64,000 bases of DNA from an uncultured Rhodocyclaceae bacterium (GTDB lineage Bacteria; Pseudomonadota; Gammaproteobacteria; Burkholderiales; Rhodocyclaceae), in NCBI GenBank assembly GCA_934271525.1, contig CAKQRL010000001.1, forward strand, positions 186,001 through 250,000. The letters are read 5' to 3'. The notes under the pieces are model-generated. The model was not told the origin of the DNA. It was given only the letters and a program-made list of their open reading frames with translations, and did not search any database. The stretch's first letter is position 1; each line of letters opens with the position of its first letter. Below, piece by piece: positions 8,508 through 17,592 of this stretch. Made by a program: the position numbers and the translations under genes.

Positions 8508-9716
8508 ATTTTGTAGTCTTTCAATTTCTTGTCGCAAATAATTCGGCATTGTGTTGGTGATTTTGAGATATTGCACCTTGTCTTCAAAAAGCGCATCGTA
8601 AAAAAGCACCCAAGGATTTTGCGCATCCGCCGCTTTGGCTGATTCTAAAAAACTTTTTGCCTTGGCTAAATTGTTGTTGCGCCAAAAAGTGCCCGCCACA
8701 ATCGCTTGCAGTTGTGCATCGTTTTTGGGAATTGCCGATTCTGCCGCAGTGAAAATTTCCAGCGCCAAATCATAACGGCGCAAATTGTGTGCGGCTTTGC
8801 CCAAAATGAGCAAAACGGCTTGCGATTCGGCACTTGGCGCAGCATTTAAAATTTTATCTTTTAAATCAATAACTTGGGCGATTGCCGCGGATTCATCATC
8901 CGCTGACAATTCGCCTTGGCGGATTTTAATGTCGGCTAATGTGTTTTCAATCATCGCCACAACGCGCGGGTCGTGGTTGGTGGTTTTGGCTTTTAACAAC
9001 AATTCTTTGGCACGTTGAATGTCGCCTTTTTCAAGCAGTGCGTAACCCAAAAAGAGCAGGGCGCGCGGGTTTTGGGAATCAATAGAGGCGGCGCGCTCCA
9101 ACATTTTTAAAGGTTCACCCAAAAAACTGCCTGTTTTATTCCACAAAGCGCTTGCGTAAAGACTCAACAATTCGGCGTTTTCAATGTTTAATTGTTCTAC
9201 GGCGGGCAAAGTTTCAAGGGCGCGGTCAAATTGTTCTGCGTTTTGCAATTCCATTGTTAGCGCAACAATATCGGCAAGCGCTTTTTCATCCTTTGGGTTT
9301 TCTTTTAAAGCGGCAATCAATTGGTTCTGGCTGAATTGAATCGGGTCGCGCAATTCCAAACTCAAAGCATTGGGGTTGCCCCACAAAAAATAAAGAAAAA
9401 GGGTGAATAAAGGCAAAATAAATAATAAAACCCAAGCTGTGGCAATCGCAGGTTGCCACGGTTTGGGCGAATCGGATGAAATGGCTTCTTCAAGAACGCG
9501 TTTTTTTAAATCCGCTGTTGCTTCTAAAAATTCCGATTCGCTTAAAACGCCTGCGGTTTTTTTGTATTTTAGTTTTTTCAGCTGGGTGCGCAAAATTGCC
9601 AAGTTGTCGTTGAAATCTTGGGTTTTTGGCGGAATAAAAAACGCGCGAAATAACACAAAAAAAACGCCTGCCAAAAGCAAAAACGCCAAAAAAGCAAAAA
9701 GCAAGACTTCACTCAT
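8499..9716 (-). CDS. ccmI: Cytochrome c biogenesis protein CcmI
   Basis: CcmI holds apocytochrome c for the CcmF-CcmH haem ligase. The protein has 405 residues: an N-terminal membrane helix, the cytoplasmic R-x-Q-L-K-K-L segment, a second helix near residues 85-105 (VLLFILPLFTLFLYFLW) and a TPR-rich periplasmic domain. The start at 9716 gives the normal N-terminus and overlaps ccmH by 8 nt. The last codons read AAT CCA CGG TAA, so the stop and the Pro-Arg end come from a repeat arm. Confidence 0.92.
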   Translation of the reverse strand: MSEVLLFAFLAFLLLAGVFFVLFRAFFIPPKTQDFNDNLAILRTQLKKLKYKKTAGVLSESEFLEATADLKKRVLEEAISSDSPKPWQPAIATAWVLLFILPLFTLFLYFLWGNPNALSLELRDPIQFSQNQLIAALKENPKDEKALADIVALTMELQNAEQFDRALETLPAVEQLNIENAELLSLYASALWNKTGSFLGEPLKMLERAASIDSQNPRALLFLGYALLEKGDIQRAKELLLKAKTTNHDPRVVAMIENTLADIKIRQGELSADDESAAIAQVIDLKDKILNAAPSAESQAVLLILGKAAHNLRRYDLALEIFTAAESAIPKNDAQLQAIVAGTFWRNNNLAKAKSFLESAKAADAQNPWVLFYDALFEDKVQYLKITNTMPNYLRQEIERLQNPR

Positions 9717-10149
9717 CGCCTTTCTCCAAAAGTTCAGCGGCTTTTTGCAAAGCCTTTGAATCAGGTGTTGTGGCGGCAATGCGTTGGTTGCGTTTTTTGA
9801 AATAAAGCAAAAAAGCAATGAAACCGATGGCAAAAAAAACAGCAGGCGCTGCCCACAAAATCAGCGTGTTGGTTTTTACGGGCGGGTTGTAGCGCACAAA
9901 ATCGCCGTAGCGTTCAGTCATAAAATCCAAAATTTGTGCGTCCGTTTTGCCGGTTTGAATCATCACACGGATTTCGTTTTTCAAATCCGTTGCCAAATCG
10001 GCATCCGAATCGGCAATGCTTTGGTTTTGGCACACCAAACAACGCAATTCGCTGGATAATTTTAAAAGCCGCGAGTCGGCATCATCAGGTGTTTGCGCAA
10101 ACACCAAAAATGGGAAAAAAACGAATAAAAACAAAAGATTAAGACGCAT
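9709..10149 (-). CDS. ccmH: Cytochrome c maturation thioredoxin-like CcmH
   Basis: CcmH reduces or presents apocytochrome at the haem ligation step. The 146-residue protein has a signal sequence, the family motif LRCLVCQNQS with Cys37 and Cys40, and a C-terminal membrane helix (TLILWAAPAVFFAIGFIAFLLYF). Start 10149 is preferred over one five codons upstream because it opens directly into the signal peptide. It overlaps ccmG by 11 nt. Confidence 0.95.
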   Translation of the reverse strand: MRLNLLFLFVFFPFLVFAQTPDDADSRLLKLSSELRCLVCQNQSIADSDADLATDLKNEIRVMIQTGKTDAQILDFMTERYGDFVRYNPPVKTNTLILWAAPAVFFAIGFIAFLLYFKKRNQRIAATTPDSKALQKAAELLEKGDE

Positions 10150-10729
10150 TTTGTAACTCCGCAATGGCGGGGAGAATTTTATCTTTTAAAACATCTGCGG
10201 TGATTGGTCCCAAATGTTTGAAGCGAATGGTGTTGTTGGCATCTATCAAAAAGGTTTCAGGCACGCCATAAACGCCGTAATCTATGCCGACTCTGCCGTT
10301 TAAATCCAAAACGGATAAGGTATAAGGATTGCCACGTTCTAATAGCCACGCATTGGCGCGGGTGGTGGCTTGGATTTTTTCATCTTCTGGTGAAATTTTA
10401 GAAGAATCAATGGTTGCATCGCCACGAATTTCTTTGTAATTCAAACCGATGATGGGAATATTGCCGTTATTTTTTGCAAACTCAACCAACACGGAATGTT
10501 CCACGCGGCAAGACACACACCAACTTGCCCAAACGTTCAAAAGCCAGATTTTGCCTTTCATTTCAGCTGGGGAAAACGCGCGCGTATCGTTTAAAACAGG
10601 CAAGCGAAAATCAGGCGCAGGTTTGGCAATTAAAGCGGATGGAATATCGCGCGGGTTGAGCGTGAGCCCCATGCCCAATAAAATGACCAACAGCAAAAAT
10701 GCGCCAAACAACAAAAAATAACGATTCAT
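10139..10729 (-). CDS. ccmG: Periplasmic thiol:disulfide oxidoreductase CcmG/DsbE
   Basis: CcmG is the membrane-anchored thioredoxin that passes electrons to CcmH and apocytochrome. It has 196 residues with an N-terminal anchor and the redox motif WASWCVSCR (Cys71, Cys74). The glutamate-containing insert and cis-Pro segment GVYGVPETFLID are typical. The ATG overlaps the ccmF stop. Confidence 0.95.
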   Translation of the reverse strand: MNRYFLLFGAFLLLVILLGMGLTLNPRDIPSALIAKPAPDFRLPVLNDTRAFSPAEMKGKIWLLNVWASWCVSCRVEHSVLVEFAKNNGNIPIIGLNYKEIRGDATIDSSKISPEDEKIQATTRANAWLLERGNPYTLSVLDLNGRVGIDYGVYGVPETFLIDANNTIRFKHLGPITADVLKDKILPAIAELQNAS

Positions 10730-12636
10730 TTTTTAGCCTTTAAAAATGCGAATAAACCGCCGATTGCCATCAACAGCGCACCAGCCCACAACCATGAGAT
10801 AAAGGGTTTGTAATAAACGCGCACAATCCAAGCGCCGTTGGTTTTTTCTGCATGGGCAGGTTCGGCAAGTGCTACGTAAATATCGCGCAAAATGTTGGCG
10901 TTGACGGCGGCTTCGCTCATTGGCATTGCAGAGGAATGGTAATTGCGTTTTTCAGGGTTGAGTGTGGCGATTTTTTGATTGTCTTTTTCCAACCAAAATT
11001 CGCCAACATAGGCGGTGTAATTGGGGCCTGTTTTTTGTGTAATACCTTTAAAAATCACCGAATAATCGGCAATTTCAACGTGATTTTCCACGGTCAACAC
11101 CACATTTTTTTCAATTTCAAAGGTTGAGACCATTGCCGCGCCAAGCACAAAAACCGCCACACCCAAATGCCCCAGATGCATACCCAAAAAATCCAAGGGC
11201 AAAGGCGCTTGACTTTGTTTGATGCGGTTAAAAATATGCGCGAGTGCGCCAAAAAAAATCCAAAAAGCCAAAAACAACGCCAAAAAACTTGTGGTTTGGA
11301 ATTTTTTGTAAATGGCTAAAAGGGCAGTGGCGGCAACAAGGCTTAAAACAAAAGGAATTGCCAATTTTTTAAGAATGGGGGATGAATCCGACTTTTTCCA
11401 GCGCAACCACACGGCAATGCCGATAAAGAACAATAATGGAAACACAATCGGCACGAATACGGCGTTGAAGTAGGGCGGCCCAACGGAGATTTTTCCCCAT
11501 TGCAAAGCGTCTATTAAAAGCGGATACAAAGTGCCCAACAAAACCGTGCCGCAAGCAACGACTAATAAAATATTGCCTAAAAGTAAAAAACTCTCGCGTG
11601 AGATGAGCGAAAACCGCGCGCCCAAGCCCACTTTTGGTGCGCGTAAGGCAAATAAAAATAAGGATGAACCGATGACAAGGCTTAAAAAAATCAAAATAAA
11701 CACGCCGCGTTTGGGGTCTGTGGCAAAGGCATGAACGGAGGTTAAAACGCCCGAGCGCACCAAAAATGTGCCTAACAACGACAAAGAAAACGCCGAAATT
11801 GCCAACAACACCGACCAATTTTTAAAACTGCCGCGTTTTTCCGTAACAAGCAAGGAATGCAAAAGCGCCGTGCCGATGAGCCACGGCATAAAAGAAGCGT
11901 TTTCTACTGGATCCCAAAACCACCAGCCGCCCCAGCCGAGTTCAAAATATGCCCACCACGAGCCAACCGCAATGCCAAGCGTTAAAAAAATCCACGCCAA
12001 CAAGGTCCAAGGGCGTGATTTTTTAGCCCATTCTGTGTTGACTTTGCCTGAGATGAGCGCCGCCACAGCAAAGGCATAAGCCAAGGAAAAACCGACATAA
12101 CCCATATAAAGCAAAGGCGGGTGAATAATCATTCCAATATCTTGCAAAAGCGGATTCAAATCGCGCCCGTTGAGTGCCATTGGCAACAAGCGATTAAAAG
12201 GGTTGGAGCTTGCCAAAATAAAGAGCAAAAAACCAAAAGAAATCAGCGCCAACACGCCCAACACCTGCGCACGAAAAAAGGGTGGAATGTTTTTGGAATT
12301 GCAAACAAAGGCAGCGCTCCACCAGCCCATCATCACAATCCAGAGCAAGAGCGAACCTTCATGCCCGCCCCAAATTGCCGCGAATTTGTAAAAAGCAGGG
12401 AGATTGTTGCCAGAATTTTGGGCAACGTATGCCACGGAAAAATCATCCGTTAAAAAAGCAAAAGCCAAGGCAGCAAAGGCGATTGTGGTTAAAAACGAGA
12501 GCGCCAAATTGGCGGGCGCTGCAAAATTCACCCAAGCCAAGCGGCCTTTTTGCGCGCCCAAAATCGGCAACACGCCCGCAGGCAAAGACAAAACCAATGC
12601 CAACACCAAGGCAAAATGTCCGAATTCAATAATCAT
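10726..12636 (-). CDS. ccmF: Haem lyase CcmF
   Basis: CcmF attaches haem b to the CXXCH motif of apocytochrome c. The 636-residue polytopic protein contains the WWD haem-handling motif (GWGGWWFWDPVENASF) near residue 240 and the IGMIIHPPLLYMGYVGF His segment. Near residues 507-517, in the periplasmic loop, the stretch E-K-N-V-V-L-T-V-E-N matches the translation of a half repeat (arm at 11088-11098). It overlaps ccmE and ccmG by ATGA junctions. Confidence 0.97.
   Translation of the reverse strand: MIIEFGHFALVLALVLSLPAGVLPILGAQKGRLAWVNFAAPANLALSFLTTIAFAALAFAFLTDDFSVAYVAQNSGNNLPAFYKFAAIWGGHEGSLLLWIVMMGWWSAAFVCNSKNIPPFFRAQVLGVLALISFGFLLFILASSNPFNRLLPMALNGRDLNPLLQDIGMIIHPPLLYMGYVGFSLAYAFAVAALISGKVNTEWAKKSRPWTLLAWIFLTLGIAVGSWWAYFELGWGGWWFWDPVENASFMPWLIGTALLHSLLVTEKRGSFKNWSVLLAISAFSLSLLGTFLVRSGVLTSVHAFATDPKRGVFILIFLSLVIGSSLFLFALRAPKVGLGARFSLISRESFLLLGNILLVVACGTVLLGTLYPLLIDALQWGKISVGPPYFNAVFVPIVFPLLFFIGIAVWLRWKKSDSSPILKKLAIPFVLSLVAATALLAIYKKFQTTSFLALFLAFWIFFGALAHIFNRIKQSQAPLPLDFLGMHLGHLGVAVFVLGAAMVSTFEIEKNVVLTVENHVEIADYSVIFKGITQKTGPNYTAYVGEFWLEKDNQKIATLNPEKRNYHSSAMPMSEAAVNANILRDIYVALAEPAHAEKTNGAWIVRVYYKPFISWLWAGALLMAIGGLFAFLKAKK
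11088..11098 (-). repeat. CCACGG arm inside ccmF
   Basis: CCACGGTCAAC on the plus strand, preceded on the coding strand by the usual A7 tract. It is read in the frame that gives L-T-V-E-N and leaves ccmF intact. Confidence 0.65.
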
Positions 12637-13094
12637 TGTTGTGGTTTTTCTTGTAAGGTTTTTGCCAGCCCCCGCGCGTGTGCTTCTCCTAGTGCTTGGG
12701 CGGCTTCGGGCGGCATATAGTTTTCATCGTGTTTTGCCAAAACTTCTTGCGCCACAAATACGTTGTTTTCAATTCTGCCTTGCGCCACAACGCCTTTGCC
12801 TTCCGAAAACAAGTCGGGCAGAATGCCTTGGTAAATCACGGGAATATCGGTTTCGGTATCCGTTACCACAAAGTTTATTTTTAAGGAATTGGCTTCTCTT
12901 TTAACTGATTCATTTTTCACCATACCGCCCAAGCGAAAAACTTTGTTTTTTGGTGCTTTGCCAGCGGCAATGTCGGTGGGCGAAATATAAAAGGCAATGT
13001 TGCTGTTTAAAGCATTCAAAACCAAAGCGGCAATAGCGCCCAAAATGGCAAGTGCCACAGCGATGATGATTAGTTTTTTGTGGCGTAGTTTCAT
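12633..13094 (-). CDS. ccmE: Haem chaperone CcmE
   Basis: CcmE carries haem covalently from CcmC/D to CcmF. It has 153 residues: an N-terminal membrane anchor, an OB-fold, and the haem-binding His122 in LAKHDENYMP. It overlaps ccmF by 4 nt. Confidence 0.97.
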   Translation of the reverse strand: MKLRHKKLIIIAVALAILGAIAALVLNALNSNIAFYISPTDIAAGKAPKNKVFRLGGMVKNESVKREANSLKINFVVTDTETDIPVIYQGILPDLFSEGKGVVAQGRIENNVFVAQEVLAKHDENYMPPEAAQALGEAHARGLAKTLQEKPQQ

Positions 13095-13098
13095 TTTT

Positions 13099-13109
13099 CC
13101 ACGGTAAAC
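13099..13109 (+). repeat. CCACGG half element in ccmD-ccmE gap
   Basis: CCACGGTAAAC is followed by the usual T7 tract (AATAATTTTTTTGAA), but the right arm is missing. It lies 5 nt from the ccmE start. Confidence 0.8.
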
Positions 13110-13127
13110 AAATAATTTTTTTGAAGT

Positions 13128-13310
13128 TTAAAAGTCGCTCAAATGAAAAACTTTGATTTTTTCCAAAGTTTTGCGTGATTTTAATTTTAAAAGAACGACT
13201 TCTAGCGCCATTCCCAAAGCTGTTGCGCTCAAAGCGCCCCAAACGTATAAAGCATAACCGCCCATTGCAAAAAAGTCGGATACATTATTCCAATAAGGTG
13301 TGAGATTCAT
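13128..13310 (-). CDS. ccmD: Haem exporter protein CcmD
   Basis: CcmD is the small membrane subunit that releases holo-CcmE from CcmABC. The 60-residue product starts MNLTPYWNNVSDFFAMGGYA and has one helix (YALYVWGALSATALGMALEVVLL) with a basic tail, as in the family. The start at 13310 overlaps the ccmC stop in ATGA fashion, which decides it against longer readings. Confidence 0.88.
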   Translation of the reverse strand: MNLTPYWNNVSDFFAMGGYALYVWGALSATALGMALEVVLLKLKSRKTLEKIKVFHLSDF

Positions 13311-14050
13311 TTGGTTTCGCCTTTTACAACGATTTTTTTCACCCATTCGCTTGCCATTTCGCGCTCCAAAATAATGCGCCGCACGCGCATTAAGCTTGTG
13401 GCAAAGGCATACATCCAAAAGGCAAGCGACATCAACAACATTGCCCACAACATAATTGCGGCAATGGAAGGCGTTTTGCCGATTGCCACACTAGCGCCTT
13501 GGTGCAAGGTATTCCACCATTTGACCGAAAAATAAATAATCGGCACGTTGATGACCCCAACCAAAAGCAAAATTGCGCCTGCTTTATCCGCGCGCCTGAC
13601 ATCATCAATTGATGCAATCAATGCCCAATAGCCGATATATAAAAATAACAAAATCAATTCCGATGTTAGCCGTGCATCCCAAACCCACCACGTGCCCCAC
13701 ATGGGTTTGCCCCAAAAAGCGCCTGTCCAAAGGGATAAAAATGCCATCAAAGCGCCTGTGGGTGCAATTGCGCGGGTCATCATTGCCGATAATCGCGTGT
13801 TAAACGCCAAGCCAATTGCCGACCAAAAAGCCATTACCACATACAAAAACATACTCAGCCACGAGGCAGGCACATGCACGAAAATAATTCGGTAGCCTTC
13901 GCCTTGTTGAAAATCAATGGGCGCAACAATTAAGCCCAAATACAAACCCGCCGCAGCAAAAATAAACGCCAACACCCAAAAAATTGGAATGAGTTTTCCA
14001 GCCAAAGGATAAAAGGTTGCGGGGGAAGAAAAATAATAAAGTGATTTCAT
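13307..14050 (-). CDS. ccmC: Haem exporter protein CcmC
   Basis: CcmC loads haem onto CcmE. The 247-residue protein has six membrane segments, the WWD motif (MWGTWWVWDARLTSELIL) and flanking His residues. It lies between ccmD (4-nt overlap) and ccmB (4-nt gap). Confidence 0.97.
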   Translation of the reverse strand: MKSLYYFSSPATFYPLAGKLIPIFWVLAFIFAAAGLYLGLIVAPIDFQQGEGYRIIFVHVPASWLSMFLYVVMAFWSAIGLAFNTRLSAMMTRAIAPTGALMAFLSLWTGAFWGKPMWGTWWVWDARLTSELILLFLYIGYWALIASIDDVRRADKAGAILLLVGVINVPIIYFSVKWWNTLHQGASVAIGKTPSIAAIMLWAMLLMSLAFWMYAFATSLMRVRRIILEREMASEWVKKIVVKGETK

Positions 14051-14054
14051 AACG

Positions 14055-14720
14055 CTATTCTAAGGCTAATTTTAAAGCGGCGGCACAGGCAAAGGGCGAC
14101 AAAGAAAAAGCAGCAAGTGCCATTGCGGCAATTAAGGACAAATGCGCATCAAAAGCCATTTGGTCAAGTGCGGCATCTACTGCCAGCGCACCAAAGATTA
14201 AAACGGGAATATACAAAGGCAAAATAATCAAAGACACCAACACGCCGCTTGATCGCAAACCCAAAGTTAGCGCAGCACCAATTGTGCCGATGGCTGATAA
14301 CGCTGGCGTGCCGATTAAAAGCGTTAGCATTAAAACAAGCAAAGCATCAAAAGGCAAATCAAATTGAATGCCCAAAATTGGAGCGATAACACCCAATGGC
14401 ACGCCTGATAATAACCAATGCGCCGTTGTTTTTGCCAACACCACAAAAGGCAAGGGCAAAGGCGACAAAGCCATTTGCGCCAGTGTGCCGTCAGCAAAAT
14501 CATCCGCAAAAAGCCGAGGCAACGACAACAAAGTTGCAAGTAGTGCGGCAACCCACAAAATGCCCGGCGCCAAACGTTGCAACAGTTTTAAATCGGCACC
14601 AACGGCAAGCGGAAAAAGGCTTGCAACCATTATGAAGAAAAACAAAATCGCCCAAATGTCTGCGGCTCTTCGGCACGCCAACAAAAAATCCCGCGCGATG
14701 ATTTTCAAAAAAATGGCCAT
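14055..14720 (-). CDS. ccmB: Haem exporter membrane subunit CcmB
   Basis: CcmB is the permease partner of the CcmA ATPase, which drives release of holo-CcmE. It has 221 residues and six hydrophobic helices, opening with IIARDFLLACRRAADIW and containing the LPRLFADDFADGTLAQM loop typical of CcmB. Start 14720 gives the family N-terminus; an upstream extension runs through repeat arms. A long repeat-filled gap separates it from ccmA. Confidence 0.94.
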   Translation of the reverse strand: MAIFLKIIARDFLLACRRAADIWAILFFFIMVASLFPLAVGADLKLLQRLAPGILWVAALLATLLSLPRLFADDFADGTLAQMALSPLPLPFVVLAKTTAHWLLSGVPLGVIAPILGIQFDLPFDALLVLMLTLLIGTPALSAIGTIGAALTLGLRSSGVLVSLIILPLYIPVLIFGALAVDAALDQMAFDAHLSLIAAMALAAFSLSPFACAAALKLALE

Positions 14721-15010
14721 TGTTAAAATTTTTTTTGGTCTACCGTGGAAAAGCGCCGATTCTACGAAAAAACAGCGGTTTTTTAAAAAAAATCGGCGTT
14801 TACCGTGGAAAAACGCGCTTGAAACGAATTGGCTGAAACGTTTTTTAAAAAATGTGGTTTTCAATGAAAACGCCGATTTTAACGAATCAAAAAAGCAGAA
14901 AACGAGATTTTGCGCGTTTGTTTTTCAAAAAAAATTTTTGTTTACCGTGGAAAAACGCCGATTTTAAAGAATCAAAAAATTAAAAAAAGCGTGTTTTGAA
15001 AGCGATTTTT
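14721..15010. repeat. 290-bp ccmA-ccmB gap with three CCACGG half-sites
   Basis: Three arms point the same way: GTCTACCGTGG (14738-14748), GTTTACCGTGG (14798-14808) and GTTTACCGTGG (14940-14950). Each is preceded by an A/T tract. The first and third are followed by similar sequence, a short A run then GCGCCGATT or ACGCCGATT. On the minus strand a TAGAAT box with GGCGC discriminator (14764-14753) precedes the first arm and could start ccmB transcription. No convincing gene is seen. Confidence 0.75.
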
Positions 15011-15643
15011 TTAATGTGGCGATTTTAAGCGCAAATGCTTCATCGGTGCGCTGGCGGGTTTTAGTCCGTCTATTTTTTGGTGGGAAGTAAAAACCAACAA
15101 GCCGCCATTTGCCGAATGCGCGTTGATTTTTGCAACAAGCCATTCCAATGCTTGCGAATCCAATGCAACAAAGGGTTCATCCAACACCCACAAGCAGCGC
15201 GTATCAAAAGCCAAGCGCGATAAGGCAACGCGCCGTTTTTGCCCTTGGGATAAAAATTTGGCGGGCACATCCAAACGTTTTTTTAAATTGAGCGCACAAA
15301 GCGATTGCACTGCCACATCCAAATGCAAGGCAATGCCTGCAATTTCGGCAGATATTTGCAAGTTTTCCAACGGCGTCAATTCTTCTTTGATGGCGTTGGA
15401 ATGCCCGATAAAACAAAGGTTTTCTTTAAAATCGGGTGATTGGGCAATAGGCACATTGTTCCACAACACGCCTCCAGAATCGGGCGTGGCAAGTCCCAAC
15501 AAAATGCGCATTAAGGTTGATTTGCCTGCGCCATTTTCGCCTTCAATGTGTAGCATTTCGCCTGCGGCAAGCGAAAAACATACGTTGTTAAAGAGCGGCA
15601 GCGCGCCTCGCCAACAAGAAATATCCTGTCCACACAACTGCAT
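15011..15643 (-). CDS. ccmA: Haem exporter ATP-binding subunit CcmA
   Basis: CcmA is the ABC ATPase of the CcmABCD complex. It has Walker A GENGAGKST, signature LSQGQKRR and Walker B LWVLDEPFVALD. The ATG at 15643 gives 210 residues and the usual N-terminus. A GTG at 15685 would add 14 residues but is created by a repeat arm, so it is less likely. No good ribosome-binding site is seen for either. Confidence 0.93.
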   Translation of the reverse strand: MQLCGQDISCWRGALPLFNNVCFSLAAGEMLHIEGENGAGKSTLMRILLGLATPDSGGVLWNNVPIAQSPDFKENLCFIGHSNAIKEELTPLENLQISAEIAGIALHLDVAVQSLCALNLKKRLDVPAKFLSQGQKRRVALSRLAFDTRCLWVLDEPFVALDSQALEWLVAKINAHSANGGLLVFTSHQKIDGLKPASAPMKHLRLKSPH

Positions 15644-15681
15644 TTTTTCAAAATTAAAAAAAGAAGGAATTTTAAGATTTT

Positions 15682-15730
15682 CCACGGTAAACCGAATGTT
15701 TTTTTGAAAATTTTGAAAGGTTTACCGTGG
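15682..15730. repeat. CCACGG element, canonical 49 bp
   Basis: CCACGGTAAAC, 27 bases with T7 then GAAAATTTT, GTTTACCGTGG. It fills the gap between yicC and ccmA and ends 3 nt before the yicC stop. Confidence 0.92.
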
Positions 15731-15733
15731 AAA

Positions 15734-16585
15734 TTATTCAATATTTTGCACTTGTTCGCGCATTTGTTCTATGAGAACTTTGAGTTGCATGGCGGCGCTA
15801 GTAACCTCGTTTGAAATGGCTTTGCTTGCCAAGGTGTTGGCTTCGCGCATCAATTCTTGCATCAAAAAATCCAAGCGTTTGCCGTGCGGCGCAGGGCTTT
15901 GGATAATGGTTTTTAAATTTTCAACATGCGCTTTTAAGCGGCTTAATTCTTCTGCGACATCTGTTTTCAAAAGCTGCACGGTAAATTCTTGCACCAAGCG
16001 TTCCTCGGGCAATTCGGCTGTTGAAAATTCCTTGAAGCGTTTTCGCATTTTTTCTTGCCACAACGCGTTGAGCGCGGGCAGATTTTCGTTTAAAAAGTTT
16101 AAAACCTTGTCAATGGCAAGCGCTTTTTCTGTTAAAAAAGCAGCCAGTTGCGCGCCTTCGGTTTTTCGGCTTATTTTGAATTGGGCGAATATTTCAGCAA
16201 AAAGATTTTGAATATCAACAGCAAAATTGTTCTGCAATTCTCCAACATCTTGCAACACGCCGTCCAAATGCAAGAGTTCATAAGCGCTAAATTCGCGCAA
16301 ATTGGGCAACTTGGCAGCCAGTTGCGTTTGCAATTTTAAATAATCGTCAATTGCCGATTCGTTTAAAAGCCGTTTGTTTTTTTGGGTTTCTCGCTGCCAA
16401 TTAAAAACGATGCGCACTTTGCCGCGAAACAAATTTTGTTTGCAAAAATTGCGCAAAAATTCTTCCGATTCTATCGGCAATGCATCGCCTGAAAATTCAA
16501 CGTCTAGCGCCCGATGATTGACGCTTTTGATGGTGATTGAAACCGATTCTTTTTTGCCTTCGGCAAAACCTGTCATACTTTGCAT
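15734..16585 (-). CDS. yicC: YicC family endoribonuclease
   Basis: YicC-type proteins are conserved endoribonucleases/RNase adaptors. The 283-residue protein begins MQSMTGFAEG and has the C-terminal family block (GKRLDFLMQELMREANTLASK then KVLIEQMREQVQNIE) with Glu-rich putative catalytic residues. It is divergent from the kinase gene, sharing a 59-bp gap. Confidence 0.93.
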   Translation of the reverse strand: MQSMTGFAEGKKESVSITIKSVNHRALDVEFSGDALPIESEEFLRNFCKQNLFRGKVRIVFNWQRETQKNKRLLNESAIDDYLKLQTQLAAKLPNLREFSAYELLHLDGVLQDVGELQNNFAVDIQNLFAEIFAQFKISRKTEGAQLAAFLTEKALAIDKVLNFLNENLPALNALWQEKMRKRFKEFSTAELPEERLVQEFTVQLLKTDVAEELSRLKAHVENLKTIIQSPAPHGKRLDFLMQELMREANTLASKAISNEVTSAAMQLKVLIEQMREQVQNIE

Positions 16586-16606
16586 TTGTGGAACTCTTGG
16601 TAAAAT
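16579..16606 (+). promoter_or_regulatory. Putative sigma-70 promoter of the kinase-phosphatase operon
   Basis: TTTGCA (16579-16584), a 16-bp spacer and TAAAAT (16601-16606) are followed by the GC-rich discriminator AGCGCG. The -35 is weak. The TAAAAT-GCGC combination recurs before other genes in this window. Confidence 0.4.
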
Positions 16607-16644
16607 AGCGCGTTTTAAAAATGAATTTTAGCTGATATAAAAAA

Positions 16645-17592
16645 ATGGTGGCACAAGTCAATAGCGCACTGCCTAACGGCACACGTCTGGAAAATTATGT
16701 AATCGTCAAACAACTCTCATTAGGCGGGTTTTCTATCGTCTATTTGGCGCGGGATTTCAAAACCCGCGATGAAGTGGTTATCAAAGAGTTCTTGCCGAAT
16801 AATTTAGCCTTGCGAATGGCAGGGGAAATGCGCCCGCAGGTCAATGAAATCAACCGCCCGCTATTTCGTTACGGCTTAAAATGCTTTTTTGAAGAAGGCA
16901 AGGCTTTGGTGAAATTGAATCACCCGAACGTAATACGCGTTTTGAATTTTTTCCGCGCCAACGGCACGGTTTATATTGTGATGAATTATGAAAAAGGTTT
17001 TTCATTGCATCATTACATCAAAAAACAACCAGTGGATGAAGCCTTTTTGCGCGATGTTTTTACGCGTTTGTTAGATGGTTTGCACGAAGTGCATGCGAAT
17101 CATCTTTTGCATTTGGATATTAAGCCAGCCAACATTTATTTGCGCGAAGACCAATCGCCTGTGCTATTGGATTTTGGCGCCGCGCGGCAAATGTTGGAAA
17201 AAGCACCATTGGAATTAAAACCAATGTATACGCCCGGTTTTGCTTCTCCCGAGCATTATGGCGATCGTTCCAAGTTGGGCACGTGGAGCGATATTTATAG
17301 CATTGGCGCATCGCTTTACAACTGCTTATCCAAAGTTGTGCCGCCTGCGGCGGATGAGCGCCAAAAAAATGACACCTTAATGCCTGCAATGCGCCGTTGG
17401 GAAGGACAATACACCGATCGCTTTTTGGAGATTATTGATTGGTGTATGAATTTGAATTATTTGTATCGGCCGCAAACCGTGGCTGTTTTGCAAAAAGCCT
17501 TGTTGGATTTGCCCGAATTGCCGAAAAAAGGCGAAATTCAATGGGGCGAACTCTGGCGCAGCATTCGTAAAACTTTGAATACGGAATTGTAA
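16645..17592 (+). CDS. Hanks-type serine/threonine protein kinase
   Basis: A 315-residue soluble kinase. The Gly loop SLGGFSIVYLAR, Lys47 in VVIKEF, catalytic HLDIKPANIY (Asp158, Lys160, Asn163), DFGAAR (Asp176) and the APE-like FASPEHYG are all present, so it should be active. It has no membrane helix or sensor domain. Its stop overlaps the ATG of the PP2C gene (TAATG), so kinase and phosphatase are coupled. Substrates are unknown. Confidence 0.95.
   Translation: MVAQVNSALPNGTRLENYVIVKQLSLGGFSIVYLARDFKTRDEVVIKEFLPNNLALRMAGEMRPQVNEINRPLFRYGLKCFFEEGKALVKLNHPNVIRVLNFFRANGTVYIVMNYEKGFSLHHYIKKQPVDEAFLRDVFTRLLDGLHEVHANHLLHLDIKPANIYLREDQSPVLLDFGAARQMLEKAPLELKPMYTPGFASPEHYGDRSKLGTWSDIYSIGASLYNCLSKVVPPAADERQKNDTLMPAMRRWEGQYTDRFLEIIDWCMNLNYLYRPQTVAVLQKALLDLPELPKKGEIQWGELWRSIRKTLNTEL

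Noticed and set aside
15644..15685. Longer ccmA reading from a GTG at 15685
   Set aside because: The GTG is part of a repeat arm and the extra 14 residues do not resemble CcmA N-termini; ATG 15643 fits better.
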